A DNA stretch of 64,000 bases, taken from NCBI GenBank assembly GCA_002354805.1, contig DEMH01000009.1, positions 186,001 to 250,000 on the forward strand, in the 5' to 3' direction. The stretch's first letter is position 1, and each line of letters starts with the position of its first letter. This DNA comes from Gammaproteobacteria bacterium UBA2675. GTDB taxonomy: Bacteria > Pseudomonadota > Gammaproteobacteria > Pseudomonadales > Pseudohongiellaceae. The position numbers and the translations under genes were made by a program. Positions 33,726 to 42,793 of the stretch are shown in pieces. A model generated the notes under the pieces. The model saw nothing but the letters and a program-made list of their open reading frames with translations. It did not search any database and was not told the DNA's origin.

Positions 33726-35180
33726 TCAGCGGCCCTCCACGTCGACAATCCAGGTATCTTTGCTGCCGCCGCCCTGGGATGAGTTGACGACCAGTGAGCC
33801 CTTGACCAGTGCAACGCGTGTCAAACCGCCGGTGGTCACGTAGGTGGATTGTCCCGACAAAATAAATGGACGCAGATCAACGTGACGCGGCTCCATGACA
33901 TTGCCGATAAGAGTTGGCGAAGTTGACAGCGCCAGAGTCGGCTGCGCCATGTAATTACGTGGATCGGCCTTGATCAGTTCGGCGAACTTCTTGCGTTCTT
34001 TTTTGTTTACGTGCGGGCCAATCATCATGCCATAACCACCCGACTCGTTGGCGGGTTTAACCACCAGCTTGTCCAGATTATCCAGAACGTATTTACGGTC
34101 GTCCTCGAACATGCACAAATAACTGGGCACGTTAGGAATAAGCGGTTCCTGATCGAGATAATACTTGATAATCTTCGGCACAAAGGCATAAACCACCTTG
34201 TCGTCAGCCACACCTGCGCCTGGAGCATTGGCCAGCGCCACGTTACCTTTGCGCCATGCGCGCATCAGGCCACGGGCACCCAGTGTCGATTCGGGGTTAA
34301 ACACCTCAGGGTCAAGGAACATGTCGTCAACGCGCCGGTAAATGACATCGACTCTCTCCAGACCATCCACCATGCGCATGTAGACGCAGTCATCATCACC
34401 GACCACGAGGTCAGATCCTTCAACAAGCTGTACACCCATTTGCTGCGCCAGGTAGGCGTGCTCATAGTAGGCGCTGTTATAGATGCCCGGGGTCAGGATG
34501 ACGATGGAGGGATCGTCTCCGGGCCGTGGGCTCATCGAGGCCAGCATTTCGTATAGCTGTGATGTGTAATCGTCGACTGGCTGGATGAAACCGGTAGCAA
34601 AAAGCTCTGGCATCACCCGCTTGGTGACATTGCGGTTTTCCAGCATATAGGACACACCTGAGGGTACACGCAGGTTGTCCTCAAGCACGTAAAGAGTACC
34701 GTCTTTGTCACGCACAAGGTCTGAGCCACAGATATGCGCCCAGACGTTGTGAGGCGTATTGATGCCGACGCACTGGGGGCGGAAGTTTACCGATTGTTTC
34801 AGCAGTTCGGCGGGGAAGACACCGTCTTTGATGATTTTCTGGTCGTGGTACAGATCATTGATGAACATGTTGAGCGCCTGGACGCGCTGCTTCAGGCCGG
34901 CCTCGGTTTTTTGCCATTCCTGCAGTGGAATGATGCGCGGCACAATATCAAAAGGCCATGCCCGATCAATCATGCTGCCTTCGGTGTAGACAGTGAATGT
35001 GATACCCATCAGCTGGATGGCCAGTTCGGCAGCAGCTTTATGCTCACCCAGTTCCCTGGCATCAAGTCGTGCCAGATAGTCGCACAGCATGTGAGCTTCG
35101 GGACGTGGTTTGCCAGGTGCGGCAATCAGCTCGTCATAGAATCCATCAAAACTATAGGTATCCCAGTCTACATTGCTCAT
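33726..35180 (-). CDS. Circularly permuted type 2 ATP-grasp protein (DUF404/DUF407)
   Basis: A 484-residue protein of the permuted ATP-grasp family. Characteristic stretches are GLKQRVQALNMFINDLYHDQKIIKDGVFP, HNVWAHICGSDLVRDKDGTLYVLEDNLRVPSGVSYMLENR, GIYNSAYYEHAYLAQQMGVQLVEGSDLVV and NESGGYGMMIG (ATP-binding glycine-rich loop). ATP-grasp enzymes form amide bonds from carboxylates and amines through acyl phosphates, so a peptide or amidoligase activity is expected. The acceptor is unknown. It heads the minus-strand arm of a divergent cluster and is separated by 224 bp from the transglutaminase gene at 35405. Confidence 0.94.
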   Translation of the reverse strand: MSNVDWDTYSFDGFYDELIAAPGKPRPEAHMLCDYLARLDARELGEHKAAAELAIQLMGITFTVYTEGSMIDRAWPFDIVPRIIPLQEWQKTEAGLKQRVQALNMFINDLYHDQKIIKDGVFPAELLKQSVNFRPQCVGINTPHNVWAHICGSDLVRDKDGTLYVLEDNLRVPSGVSYMLENRNVTKRVMPELFATGFIQPVDDYTSQLYEMLASMSPRPGDDPSIVILTPGIYNSAYYEHAYLAQQMGVQLVEGSDLVVGDDDCVYMRMVDGLERVDVIYRRVDDMFLDPEVFNPESTLGARGLMRAWRKGNVALANAPGAGVADDKVVYAFVPKIIKYYLDQEPLIPNVPSYLCMFEDDRKYVLDNLDKLVVKPANESGGYGMMIGPHVNKKERKKFAELIKADPRNYMAQPTLALSTSPTLIGNVMEPRHVDLRPFILSGQSTYVTTGGLTRVALVKGSLVVNSSQGGGSKDTWIVDVEGR

Positions 35181-35404
35181 TCAGATGCTATTGTCCGAAA
35201 ACGTGAATAACGGTACGAATGCTGTAACGTGCAATCACCGTACCAGTTCATCACGTTGTATCATGCGCCTGACTGATCGGCAACTGCAGCATTGAACCTC
35301 CTGATAAAAATGCCGCCACAGAACAAGTTCAGGTGTTTGTCATTTGCAATCGGCATTGCCCTTGCTATGCTCGATAGACCGTTTTATGAACCGGACTCCC
35401 TGTC

Positions 35405-38400
35405 ATGACGATTCGCGTAGCACTGAGACACTCGACCCGCTATAACTTTGACAGGCCCGTTCAGGTTCATCCTCACCATATTCGCCTGAAACCGGCACCG
35501 CATTGCCGCACGCCAATTGAGGCCTACAGCCTCAAGATCACAGGTGGTCAGTACTTCATCAACTGGCAGCAGGACCCATTCGGCAACCATGTGGCGCGGC
35601 TGGTGTTCCCCGACAAGATGACCCGGCTACACGTAGACGTGGAAGTCATTGCGCCGATGACGGTCATCAATCCTTTCGACTTTTTTGTGGAGGAGTACGC
35701 CGAACATTTTCCGTTCAGCTATCCGGAGACGCTAAAAAAAGATCTGGCGCCTTACCTGGAAACAGGTAGGGAAGGGTCGGACGGCCAGGACGGGCCCTTG
35801 CTGGATGCCTGGCTGCAGCGGGCCCGAACAGAATTGCTGGACTCAGAGGACCTCTTGATCGCCAGTGCACTGGTGGCACTGAATCAGCAGCTCAGCAATG
35901 ATATTGAGTACCTTATTCGCATGGAGCCAGGCGTTCAGACGCCTGAGGAAACCCTGCAGAAGGCCAAAGGCTCGTGTCGCGACTCGGCCTGGCTACTGGT
36001 CCATATTCTGCGCCGACTGGGACTTGCTGCGCGCTTTGTGTCCGGATATCTGATTCAGCTGAAGGCAGATGTCAAAGCTCTGGACGGACCCTCGGGGACC
36101 GATGTTGATTTCACCGACCTGCATGCCTGGACTGAAGTTTATATACCCGGCGCTGGCTGGATTGGTCTGGATCCGACATCCGGACTGTTTGCCGGTGAGG
36201 GCCACCTGCCACTGGCAGCCACGCCAGAGCCGTCCACCGCAGCTGCCATCACCGGCTCAACCGGAAAGTGTGAGGTTGAGTTTGACTTTGCCATGAGTGT
36301 GAGCCGGATTCACGAAGATCCCCGGGTTACCAAGCCTTACACAGAAGCGGAATGGAAAAAAATCGATGCGCTGGGCGAGCAGGTAGACGCGCAGCTGGAA
36401 GCACTTGACGTGCGCTTGACCATGGGAGGCGAGCCCACTTTTGTATCAATCGATGATATGGATGCACCAGAATGGACCATTGCCGCACAGGGACCCACCA
36501 AGCGCCGGTTTGCTGAAAATCTGCTGCATAGACTGCGACCACACTATGCTCCCAGTTCCCTGCTGCATTATCAGCAGGGCAAATGGTACCCAGGCGAACC
36601 TCTGCCACGCTGGGCGCTTGCCTGCTACTGGCGAAAAGACGGGAAGGCAGTCTGGAAAGATGATCGCTGGCTGGCCCGCATGGATCAGGATTATGCAATT
36701 GGCGAGTCGCAACTGCGCCAGTTTGCCAGCGTCCTGGTCAAGCGACTGGCGCTGGACGAGAAGTACCTGATTCCGTGCTACGAGGATGCGTATCACTATC
36801 TCTGGCTGGAACGTCAACAGCCGGTTGATATTGATCTGCGCGGCGAAAAGCTGGGCAAGGATGAAGATCGCTTGCGACTAGCACGCCTGCTGGAACGTGG
36901 TATGGACGCTCTGGTGGGAATGGCTCTTCCCCTGACGGCAACATCCGCGAAACAGAGTCAGTCTAAACAGCCGCGGCTGTGGTTAAGTGGTCCCTGGCAC
37001 GTTCGCCGCGACCACCTGTATTTAATTCCGGGAGATTCACCGATGGGGTTGCGCCTGCCTTTGAGCGCATTGCCCGTCAAAAAACGCGAGGAAGAACAGG
37101 CGCCGTCCTGGTTTGGCGAACTGCCACCGCTCGACGAGGACAGCGGCGAGGTCGCACAGTGGTACAGCGAGTCACCCCAGCGCCAGCCAGGTGTTACACA
37201 ATCGGGGCTGCACATTTACGGGCGTAGTCAGGAGTGGCAGGAACAGATCCCTGACCAGACCGATGAAGAAACCATCGGCACCGCATTGTGTCTGGAACCC
37301 AGAGACGGCAAGTTATTTGTGTTCATGCCTCCGCTGCCTCTGCTGGAAGACTACCTGGCCTTGCTGGGGGCGATCGAGAAAACAGCAGCGGAGCTGAAGT
37401 TGCCAGTCTGTATTGAGGGCTATCCACCACCTTCAGATCCGCGCCTGCAAAAATTCATGATTACGCCTGATCCCGGTGTCATCGAGGTTAACGTGGCACC
37501 GTCGAAGAGCTGGCGCGAACTGGTCACCAATACCCGAGTGCTGTATGAAGAGGCACGCCTGAGCAGGCTGGGAACGGAAAAGTTCATGTTGGATGGTCGA
37601 CACACCGGCACGGGTGGAGGTAACCACGTGACCCTGGGCGGGGCAACGCCGGCTGATTCGCCATTCCTGCGACGGCCCGATCTGTTGGCAAGCATGCTGA
37701 CATTCTGGCAGCACCACCCCAGTCTCTCCTATCTGTTCTCAGGCATGTTCCTTGGGCCGACCAGTCAGGCGCCGCGCGTTGATGAGGCACGTCATGAAGC
37801 CCTTTACGAGCTGGAGATTGCACTGTCGCAAATGCCAGTTGGCGAGGTGCCTGCGCCCTGGCTTGTGGATAGACTGTTGCGGCATTTGCTGACCGATATA
37901 ACTGGCAATACTCACCGCGCCGAGTTCTGTATCGACAAGTTGTACTCACCGGACTCTGCCACCGGGCGTCTGGGTCTGCTGGAGCTGCGCGGTTTCGAGA
38001 TGCCCCCGCATGCCGAGATGAGCCTGATGCAGCAATTGCTGATTCGGGCACTGGTGGCGAGATTCTATGCCTCACCCTATCGCAAGCCGCTGGTGCGCTG
38101 GGGAACCGCGCTGCATGACAAATGGATGATGCCTTACTACATCTGGCAGGACCTTTGTGATGTGCTGGCGGATTTGCGCGATCACGGTTTTGAATTCAAA
38201 AGTGAGTGGTTCGCCGCTTTTCTGGAGTTTCGTTTTCCGCTGGCTGGAGAAGTGCAGTACGACGGTGTGCAGATTCAGCTGCGACAGGCTATTGAGCCCT
38301 GGCATGTATTGGGGGAGGAAGCCAGTGGCGGTGGCACAGCGCGCTATGTCGATTCTTCTGTCGAGAGGCTGGAAGTCAAATTGACAGGCTACAACCCGGC

Positions 38401-38794
38401 ACGCCATGTGCTGACCTGCAATGGCTACAAGGTCCCGCTGCAGCCCACCGAGCAATCCGCGCAGGCGGTGGCGGCGGTACGTTTCAGAGCCTGGCAACCG
38501 CCTTCGGCGCTGCATCCGATGATCAAGGTGCACGCACCGCTGGTCTTTGATCTGGTGGATACCTGGAACGGGCGTACTCTGGGTGGCTGTACCTACCACG
38601 TGTCGCACCCGGCTGGCAGGAACTACGAGACATTCCCGGTTAACGCCAATGAGGCAGAAGCCAGGCGTATGGCACGATTCTGGGCGCATGGTCATACTCA
38701 GGGACAGATTGCAGAGATCAGGCGTGTGTCGGTGCGGGAATACCCGCATACCCTGGACCTGAGGCGCAGCGCCGTGACGGATTCAGATCTCTAG
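35405..38794 (+). CDS. Large transglutaminase-like protein with DUF2126 C-terminus
   Basis: A 1129-residue protein. An N-terminal bacterial transglutaminase-like region (about 1-270) contains the catalytic triad Cys191 (KGSCRDSAW), His240 (DLHAW) and Asp256 (LDPTSG). The long remainder matches DUF2126, with MGGEPTFVSIDD, a central ATP-grasp-like/amidoligase-type region (GTEKFMLDGRHTGTGGGNHVTLGG) and a C-terminal beta-rich part ending VREYPHTLDLR. Such proteins are standard partners of permuted ATP-grasp and alpha-E proteins. A peptidase or amide-forming role is inferred. The TAG stop (38792-38794) lies in the first bases of the MITE-like element. Confidence 0.93.
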   Translation: MTIRVALRHSTRYNFDRPVQVHPHHIRLKPAPHCRTPIEAYSLKITGGQYFINWQQDPFGNHVARLVFPDKMTRLHVDVEVIAPMTVINPFDFFVEEYAEHFPFSYPETLKKDLAPYLETGREGSDGQDGPLLDAWLQRARTELLDSEDLLIASALVALNQQLSNDIEYLIRMEPGVQTPEETLQKAKGSCRDSAWLLVHILRRLGLAARFVSGYLIQLKADVKALDGPSGTDVDFTDLHAWTEVYIPGAGWIGLDPTSGLFAGEGHLPLAATPEPSTAAAITGSTGKCEVEFDFAMSVSRIHEDPRVTKPYTEAEWKKIDALGEQVDAQLEALDVRLTMGGEPTFVSIDDMDAPEWTIAAQGPTKRRFAENLLHRLRPHYAPSSLLHYQQGKWYPGEPLPRWALACYWRKDGKAVWKDDRWLARMDQDYAIGESQLRQFASVLVKRLALDEKYLIPCYEDAYHYLWLERQQPVDIDLRGEKLGKDEDRLRLARLLERGMDALVGMALPLTATSAKQSQSKQPRLWLSGPWHVRRDHLYLIPGDSPMGLRLPLSALPVKKREEEQAPSWFGELPPLDEDSGEVAQWYSESPQRQPGVTQSGLHIYGRSQEWQEQIPDQTDEETIGTALCLEPRDGKLFVFMPPLPLLEDYLALLGAIEKTAAELKLPVCIEGYPPPSDPRLQKFMITPDPGVIEVNVAPSKSWRELVTNTRVLYEEARLSRLGTEKFMLDGRHTGTGGGNHVTLGGATPADSPFLRRPDLLASMLTFWQHHPSLSYLFSGMFLGPTSQAPRVDEARHEALYELEIALSQMPVGEVPAPWLVDRLLRHLLTDITGNTHRAEFCIDKLYSPDSATGRLGLLELRGFEMPPHAEMSLMQQLLIRALVARFYASPYRKPLVRWGTALHDKWMMPYYIWQDLCDVLADLRDHGFEFKSEWFAAFLEFRFPLAGEVQYDGVQIQLRQAIEPWHVLGEEASGGGTARYVDSSVERLEVKLTGYNPARHVLTCNGYKVPLQPTEQSAQAVAAVRFRAWQPPSALHPMIKVHAPLVFDLVDTWNGRTLGGCTYHVSHPAGRNYETFPVNANEAEARRMARFWAHGHTQGQIAEIRRVSVREYPHTLDLRRSAVTDSDL

Positions 38795-38813
38795 TGTCCT
38801 GTCTGGTTAGTTC
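38791..38813. repeat. Left terminal inverted repeat of the MITE-like element
   Basis: This 23-bp sequence is the exact reverse complement of 39037-39059. It contains the TAG stop codon of the upstream transglutaminase-like gene. Confidence 0.9.
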
Positions 38814-38861
38814 GCATAGTTTCAGAGTGATTGTCGGTTGTCAGGACAAGGCATGTTTCGC

Positions 38862-38885
38862 AGATAATAGCGCGCTATTATCAAG
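38862..38885. repeat. Perfect 20-bp palindrome inside the MITE-like element
   Basis: GATAATAGCGCGCTATTATC is fully self-complementary and lies at the middle of the left half of the element. It could extrude as a cruciform or act as the apical stem of the folded element. Confidence 0.75.
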
Positions 38886-39036
38886 CAACATAACGCAGTC
38901 ATGGCATCTGACAATCACTCCCGAAGGGCGCGTCCTGCAACACTTCTGACCGCGTTGCAGCCCTTGCCAAGGGCTTCGGCCATTTGCCGCGGTCTGCGCC
39001 TTGCCAGAAGCATTGCAGGGCGCGCTGAAATGATGT

Positions 39037-39059
39037 GAACTAACCAGACAGGACACTAG
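39037..39059. repeat. Right terminal inverted repeat of the MITE-like element
   Basis: This is the exact reverse complement of 38791-38813. It is followed by CGTCCGGG, the probable continuation of the original intergenic region before the ATP-grasp/alpha-E fusion gene. Confidence 0.9.
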
Positions 39060-39188
39060 CGTCCGGGCTGACGGCAATCACCCGGAAACTATGTGTGCCA
39101 GGCAGACAGAAGGCTAAGCCTGTACACTTGTCAGCCGACACACTGCATGACAAGATCTACCGGTTTTTAATCACGAACAGGCCACACC
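39060..39188. other. Leader between the MITE and the ATP-grasp/alpha-E fusion gene
   Basis: This stretch holds the upstream region of the gene at 39189. No gene is supported, and no clear promoter was recognised. The MITE separates it from the upstream gene, so promoter function for the downstream pair could be altered. Confidence 0.4.
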
Positions 39189-41813
39189 ATGCAGTCCGCA
39201 AGCCCCGCTGACCCCGTCAAATCCCTGCTGGGCGACTACCCTGGTTATGGTGCTCATGATGAGTTGTACGAGCGCGGGCAGGTCCGTGCGCACTGGCAGC
39301 AGCTGCTGACAGAGTTTGCAGCGCTGGGTGCAGAACTGCTCACTCAGCGCAGCGATGAAGCGCAAAACCTGCTGCACGAGAATGGTGTCACCTTTAATCC
39401 CTACGAGGACGACCCAGGTCAGCAGCGCTCCTGGCGACTCGACTGCATGCCCTGGGTCATCAGTACCGCCGAATGGGAGGCGCTTGAGAAAGGGCTGCAG
39501 CAACGCAGCAGGCTTCTGGCTCACCTGCTGGATGATCTTTACGGTGAACGCCATGTCATTGCCGAGGGTCTGTTGCCACCGGAGCTGGTTTATACCCATC
39601 CCGGATTTCTGTTTTCTGCCGCCGACGCGCCCCCCGTGGTCGAACGGCCGCTACTGATTTCCCATGGTTGCGATGTAGTTCGCGATCACGAAGGGCAATG
39701 GCTGGTGCTGGGCGACCTGACACAATCACCCTCCGGTGTAGGTTACGCACTGGAAAACCGGATAACACTGTCCCGCGCGCTGCCGGGCCTTTACCGTGAT
39801 GCACCACTGAAGCGACTGGCAGGGTTTCTCCAGGCACAACACCGATGCCTGGCGGCACTGGCGCCGGCGCACCGCGAACAGGCCAATATCGTCCTGCTGA
39901 CGCCGGGGCCAGGCAGCCCGGGTTATTTCGAACACGCCTGGCTGGCCAACTACATGAATGTGCCACTGGTAGAAGGCGACGATCTGGTTGTGCGCGATGG
40001 TCAGGTATGTGTGCGCACGCTGGGTGGTCTTAATCAGGTTGATGTAATTCTGCGTCAGATCAATGACCCCTGGTGTGACCCGCTGGAGCTGCGACCGGAT
40101 TCGCTGCTGGGCGTGCCAGGACTGCTGCAGGCAGCGCGTGATGGTGAAGTGAGGATCGTTAACGCACTGGGCGCCGGTGTGCTCGAGCATCCGGCCCTGG
40201 CCGCTTTTCTGCCGGTGCTGTGTGAACGTCTGCTGGGCGAAGCGCTGATGCTGCCCGGTCGTGAAACACTGTGGTGTGGCAACAATGATACGCTGCAGCG
40301 TGTAAGACAGGCACCTGAAGAATGGATTCTGCGCGATATTACACAACCGGGTAAAACCTTCCGGGTTGATCAGATGGGGCTTGAGGCTGCCCGCCATCTG
40401 CGTATGGACCTGAATGCACGACCTCATCTGTTTTCCGCCCAGCGGCCCATAAAAACAGCCGTGACACCGGGCTTCAATCCCCGAACCGGTCAGCTGGAAC
40501 GCCAGCAGGCCTCACTGCGACTGTTCTCACTGCTGGAACCGAATGACATTCCCAGGCCTGTTGCCGAACAGCATTTTCGCGTCATGCCCGGTGGTCTGGC
40601 CTGGGTGGGCGAACCCGGCTCAGCGATGATGAAAAGTGCAGTGGTCAAAGATATCTGGGTGCTGGCACCGGTACCACAGCCGCACATCAGTATGCTCAGG
40701 CATGCCGGCGGTCCTATTCTGGTGACGCGTGATGGCAAGGACCTGCCATGCCGGGTCGCCGAGAGTCTGTTCTGGCTGGGCCGCTACGGGGAGCGCCTGG
40801 ATGTGCGCGCCCGTCTGCTGCGAGAATCCCTGACCAAACTGCTGCAGGAAGACCCACACAGCGAGGGTGCAACGCTGCTGCCTGACCTGATGACCGCACT
40901 GGATGTGGCACCTGACCCAGATGAACTGGAAGAAATGCTCAAGGAACGTCCAGAGCATCCAAGATTTTCCAAGGCGCATACATTGGCGCGGGACCGGCTG
41001 CTGAATCTGCTGGCGGACCAGGGGTCACAGGGCATGCCAGGAATTTTTGCCAGTTTTGTGCGCAACAGCCGCTCCGTGCGTGATCATCTCGGCGACGATC
41101 TATGGCGCTCGGTCAGCAATATTCGCCAGCGCTGCAATGCCATGTCGCGTGCGCGTGGCGTGGTTGCCGGCCAGCGACTGCTGGAAGCCGTGGTCCTGGA
41201 CCTTGCTGGCTTTTTTGGTCTTTGCAACGAAACCATGCCGCACCACTTTGGCTGGCGTTTTCTGGACATCGGTCGTTTTATCGAACGTATTCTGGGTACG
41301 CTGGAATTACTGAAGCTTGCGCTGCTCACCGCCAGGCAGCCCGGCATCCCGCTATGGGAAGTAGTGCTGGCTACGACTGATAATTTCACGGTTTACCGAC
41401 GTCGTTTCCGTTCACAACTGCATCCCTCCGCAATCCTCGATCTGCTGCTGTTTGATGAAACCAACCCGCGTTCGGTGGGTTATATGTTGCGCCGCATTCA
41501 GCGGCAGGTGGCGCGTCTGCCGGGCCAATCGCAGTCGTCCTACCGTAACCTGGAGAACCGGCTGATCATCGAGGCGACCAGTACCCTGCATCTGATGGAT
41601 ATCGAGACCCTGGCTGATCTCGAAAACTCCGACTCGGCCCGAGAGGCCCTGACGGATCTGCTGGATCGGATTATTGCGCCAATGTCGGCGCTGTCGGATG
41701 CTATCTCGCACAGTCACTTCAGTCATGTTGAGGCGCCGCGCCAGCTGGTCACCATGCAGGTCAGCCCGGGTCTGGACGATGGCAAGACGCCAGCCAGGAG
41801 TGAGCGCCGATGA
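39189..41813 (+). CDS. Fused circularly permuted ATP-grasp and alpha-E protein
   Basis: An 874-residue fusion. Residues about 70-500 are a permuted ATP-grasp ligase (ERPLLISHGCDVVRDHEGQWLVLGDLTQSPSGVGYALENR; GYFEHAWLANYMNVPLVEGDDLVV). Residues about 515-860 are an alpha-E domain (VAESLFWLGRYGERLDVRARLLRESL; FLDIGRFIERILGTLELLKLAL). The two-protein arrangement at 32761-35180 is thus repeated here as one polypeptide, showing the two domains act together. The predicted role is amide or peptide bond formation with unknown substrates. The stop overlaps the next gene's ATG by four bases. Confidence 0.93.
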   Translation: MQSASPADPVKSLLGDYPGYGAHDELYERGQVRAHWQQLLTEFAALGAELLTQRSDEAQNLLHENGVTFNPYEDDPGQQRSWRLDCMPWVISTAEWEALEKGLQQRSRLLAHLLDDLYGERHVIAEGLLPPELVYTHPGFLFSAADAPPVVERPLLISHGCDVVRDHEGQWLVLGDLTQSPSGVGYALENRITLSRALPGLYRDAPLKRLAGFLQAQHRCLAALAPAHREQANIVLLTPGPGSPGYFEHAWLANYMNVPLVEGDDLVVRDGQVCVRTLGGLNQVDVILRQINDPWCDPLELRPDSLLGVPGLLQAARDGEVRIVNALGAGVLEHPALAAFLPVLCERLLGEALMLPGRETLWCGNNDTLQRVRQAPEEWILRDITQPGKTFRVDQMGLEAARHLRMDLNARPHLFSAQRPIKTAVTPGFNPRTGQLERQQASLRLFSLLEPNDIPRPVAEQHFRVMPGGLAWVGEPGSAMMKSAVVKDIWVLAPVPQPHISMLRHAGGPILVTRDGKDLPCRVAESLFWLGRYGERLDVRARLLRESLTKLLQEDPHSEGATLLPDLMTALDVAPDPDELEEMLKERPEHPRFSKAHTLARDRLLNLLADQGSQGMPGIFASFVRNSRSVRDHLGDDLWRSVSNIRQRCNAMSRARGVVAGQRLLEAVVLDLAGFFGLCNETMPHHFGWRFLDIGRFIERILGTLELLKLALLTARQPGIPLWEVVLATTDNFTVYRRRFRSQLHPSAILDLLLFDETNPRSVGYMLRRIQRQVARLPGQSQSSYRNLENRLIIEATSTLHLMDIETLADLENSDSAREALTDLLDRIIAPMSALSDAISHSHFSHVEAPRQLVTMQVSPGLDDGKTPARSERR

Positions 41814-42733
41814 GATATCAGATCCGTCACCTGACGCGCTACGATTACAGTGGCCAGGCAACGCTAAGCCACAACGAAGCGCGGGTTCTGCCGCGCAATC
41901 TGCCCTGGCAGAAATGTCTGAACAGCGAGTGGCAGATCAGCCCGAAACCGGTGCGGCTGCGCGAGCGCACCGATTTTTTTGGCAACCGGGTTGCCTATTT
42001 CTCGACCGAAAGTGTGCATGACAGCCTCGAGGTGGTGGTCGTCAGTGAAGTCGACGTCAGCGCACGTCCTGCGCAGGACATATTCAGCACCATTACCTGG
42101 CCTGATGCGGTATCCGATGTCGCGCAAAGTCACCGCACCGGAAACAGAGAATGTATCGACGCCAGGCTGTACGTGCTGGAGTCGCCATTTGTCCGGCAGC
42201 AGCAGACCCTGCAGCAGTACGCCGAAGAGTGTTTTGAAGACACTTCAGACCTGATTCAGGGCCTGCATGTCCTGAATAAACGCATATTTGATGAATTCAC
42301 TTATGATCCGGGAGTCACCACAACGGCAACCCCGGTGCATGAGGTGATGGCTGCCAAGCGCGGCGTCTGTCAGGATTTTGCGCATCTGATGATCGGATGC
42401 CTGCGCTCTCTTGGGCTGCCAGCGCGCTACGTGAGCGGTTACATGGAGACCCTGCCACCACCTGGCCAGGAGAAACTGCTGGGTGCTGATGCCACCCATG
42501 CCTGGATTGCGGCCTTCATCCCGGGTTGGGGCTGGCTGGAGCTGGATCCAACCAACGGCTGTCTGCCGGACGAGCGTTATATCGTGCTGGGCTGGGGCCG
42601 TGATTATGCTGACGTGACACCGCTCAAAGGTGTCATGACCGGCGGCGGGGAGCATGAGCTGTCAGTAGCTGTGGATGTCGTTCCCAAAGAAGTCGAGCAG
42701 ACCACAGCCGTGCCCCTGGATTTTGGCAAGTAG
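41810..42733 (+). CDS. Transglutaminase-like cysteine protease family protein
   Basis: A 307-residue protein with the bacterial transglutaminase-like N-terminal domain (MRYQIRHLTRYDYSGQATLSHNEARVLPR) and the core triad Cys187 (KRGVCQDFAHL), His230 (DATHAW) and Asp246 (LDPTNG). It is the standard companion of alpha-E and ATP-grasp proteins. In this context it may hydrolyse or transfer amide bonds of a peptide made by the ligase (inference). ATGA overlap with the upstream fusion gene indicates one translationally coupled operon. Confidence 0.94.
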   Translation: MRYQIRHLTRYDYSGQATLSHNEARVLPRNLPWQKCLNSEWQISPKPVRLRERTDFFGNRVAYFSTESVHDSLEVVVVSEVDVSARPAQDIFSTITWPDAVSDVAQSHRTGNRECIDARLYVLESPFVRQQQTLQQYAEECFEDTSDLIQGLHVLNKRIFDEFTYDPGVTTTATPVHEVMAAKRGVCQDFAHLMIGCLRSLGLPARYVSGYMETLPPPGQEKLLGADATHAWIAAFIPGWGWLELDPTNGCLPDERYIVLGWGRDYADVTPLKGVMTGGGEHELSVAVDVVPKEVEQTTAVPLDFGK

Positions 42734-42793
42734 CGGACGCAGGTTTTTGCGCCATAATATCCGGCACGAAAATCAAACAGACGGGAGTCAGTG

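Larger units (their letters stand above)
38791..39059. mobile_element. MITE-like element (269 bp) with 23-bp terminal inverted repeats
   Basis: The two ends are perfect inverted repeats of 23 bp: 38791-38813 begins CTAGTGTCCTGTCTGG and 39037-39059 ends CCAGACAGGACACTAG. Nothing inside codes for a transposase. A second internal inverted repeat, GAGTGATTGTC/GACAATCACTC (near 38826 and 38918), and a perfect 20-bp palindrome centred near 38873 (GATAATAGCGCGCTATTATC) would form nested hairpins. CTAG at both ends may be the target duplication or part of the repeat. It is a non-autonomous mobile element whose transposase must be elsewhere. Confidence 0.85.

Noticed and set aside
38841..39077. Minus-strand frame of 78 codons inside the MITE-like element
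   Set aside because: No RBS or known product, and the sequence is made of the element's inverted repeats.
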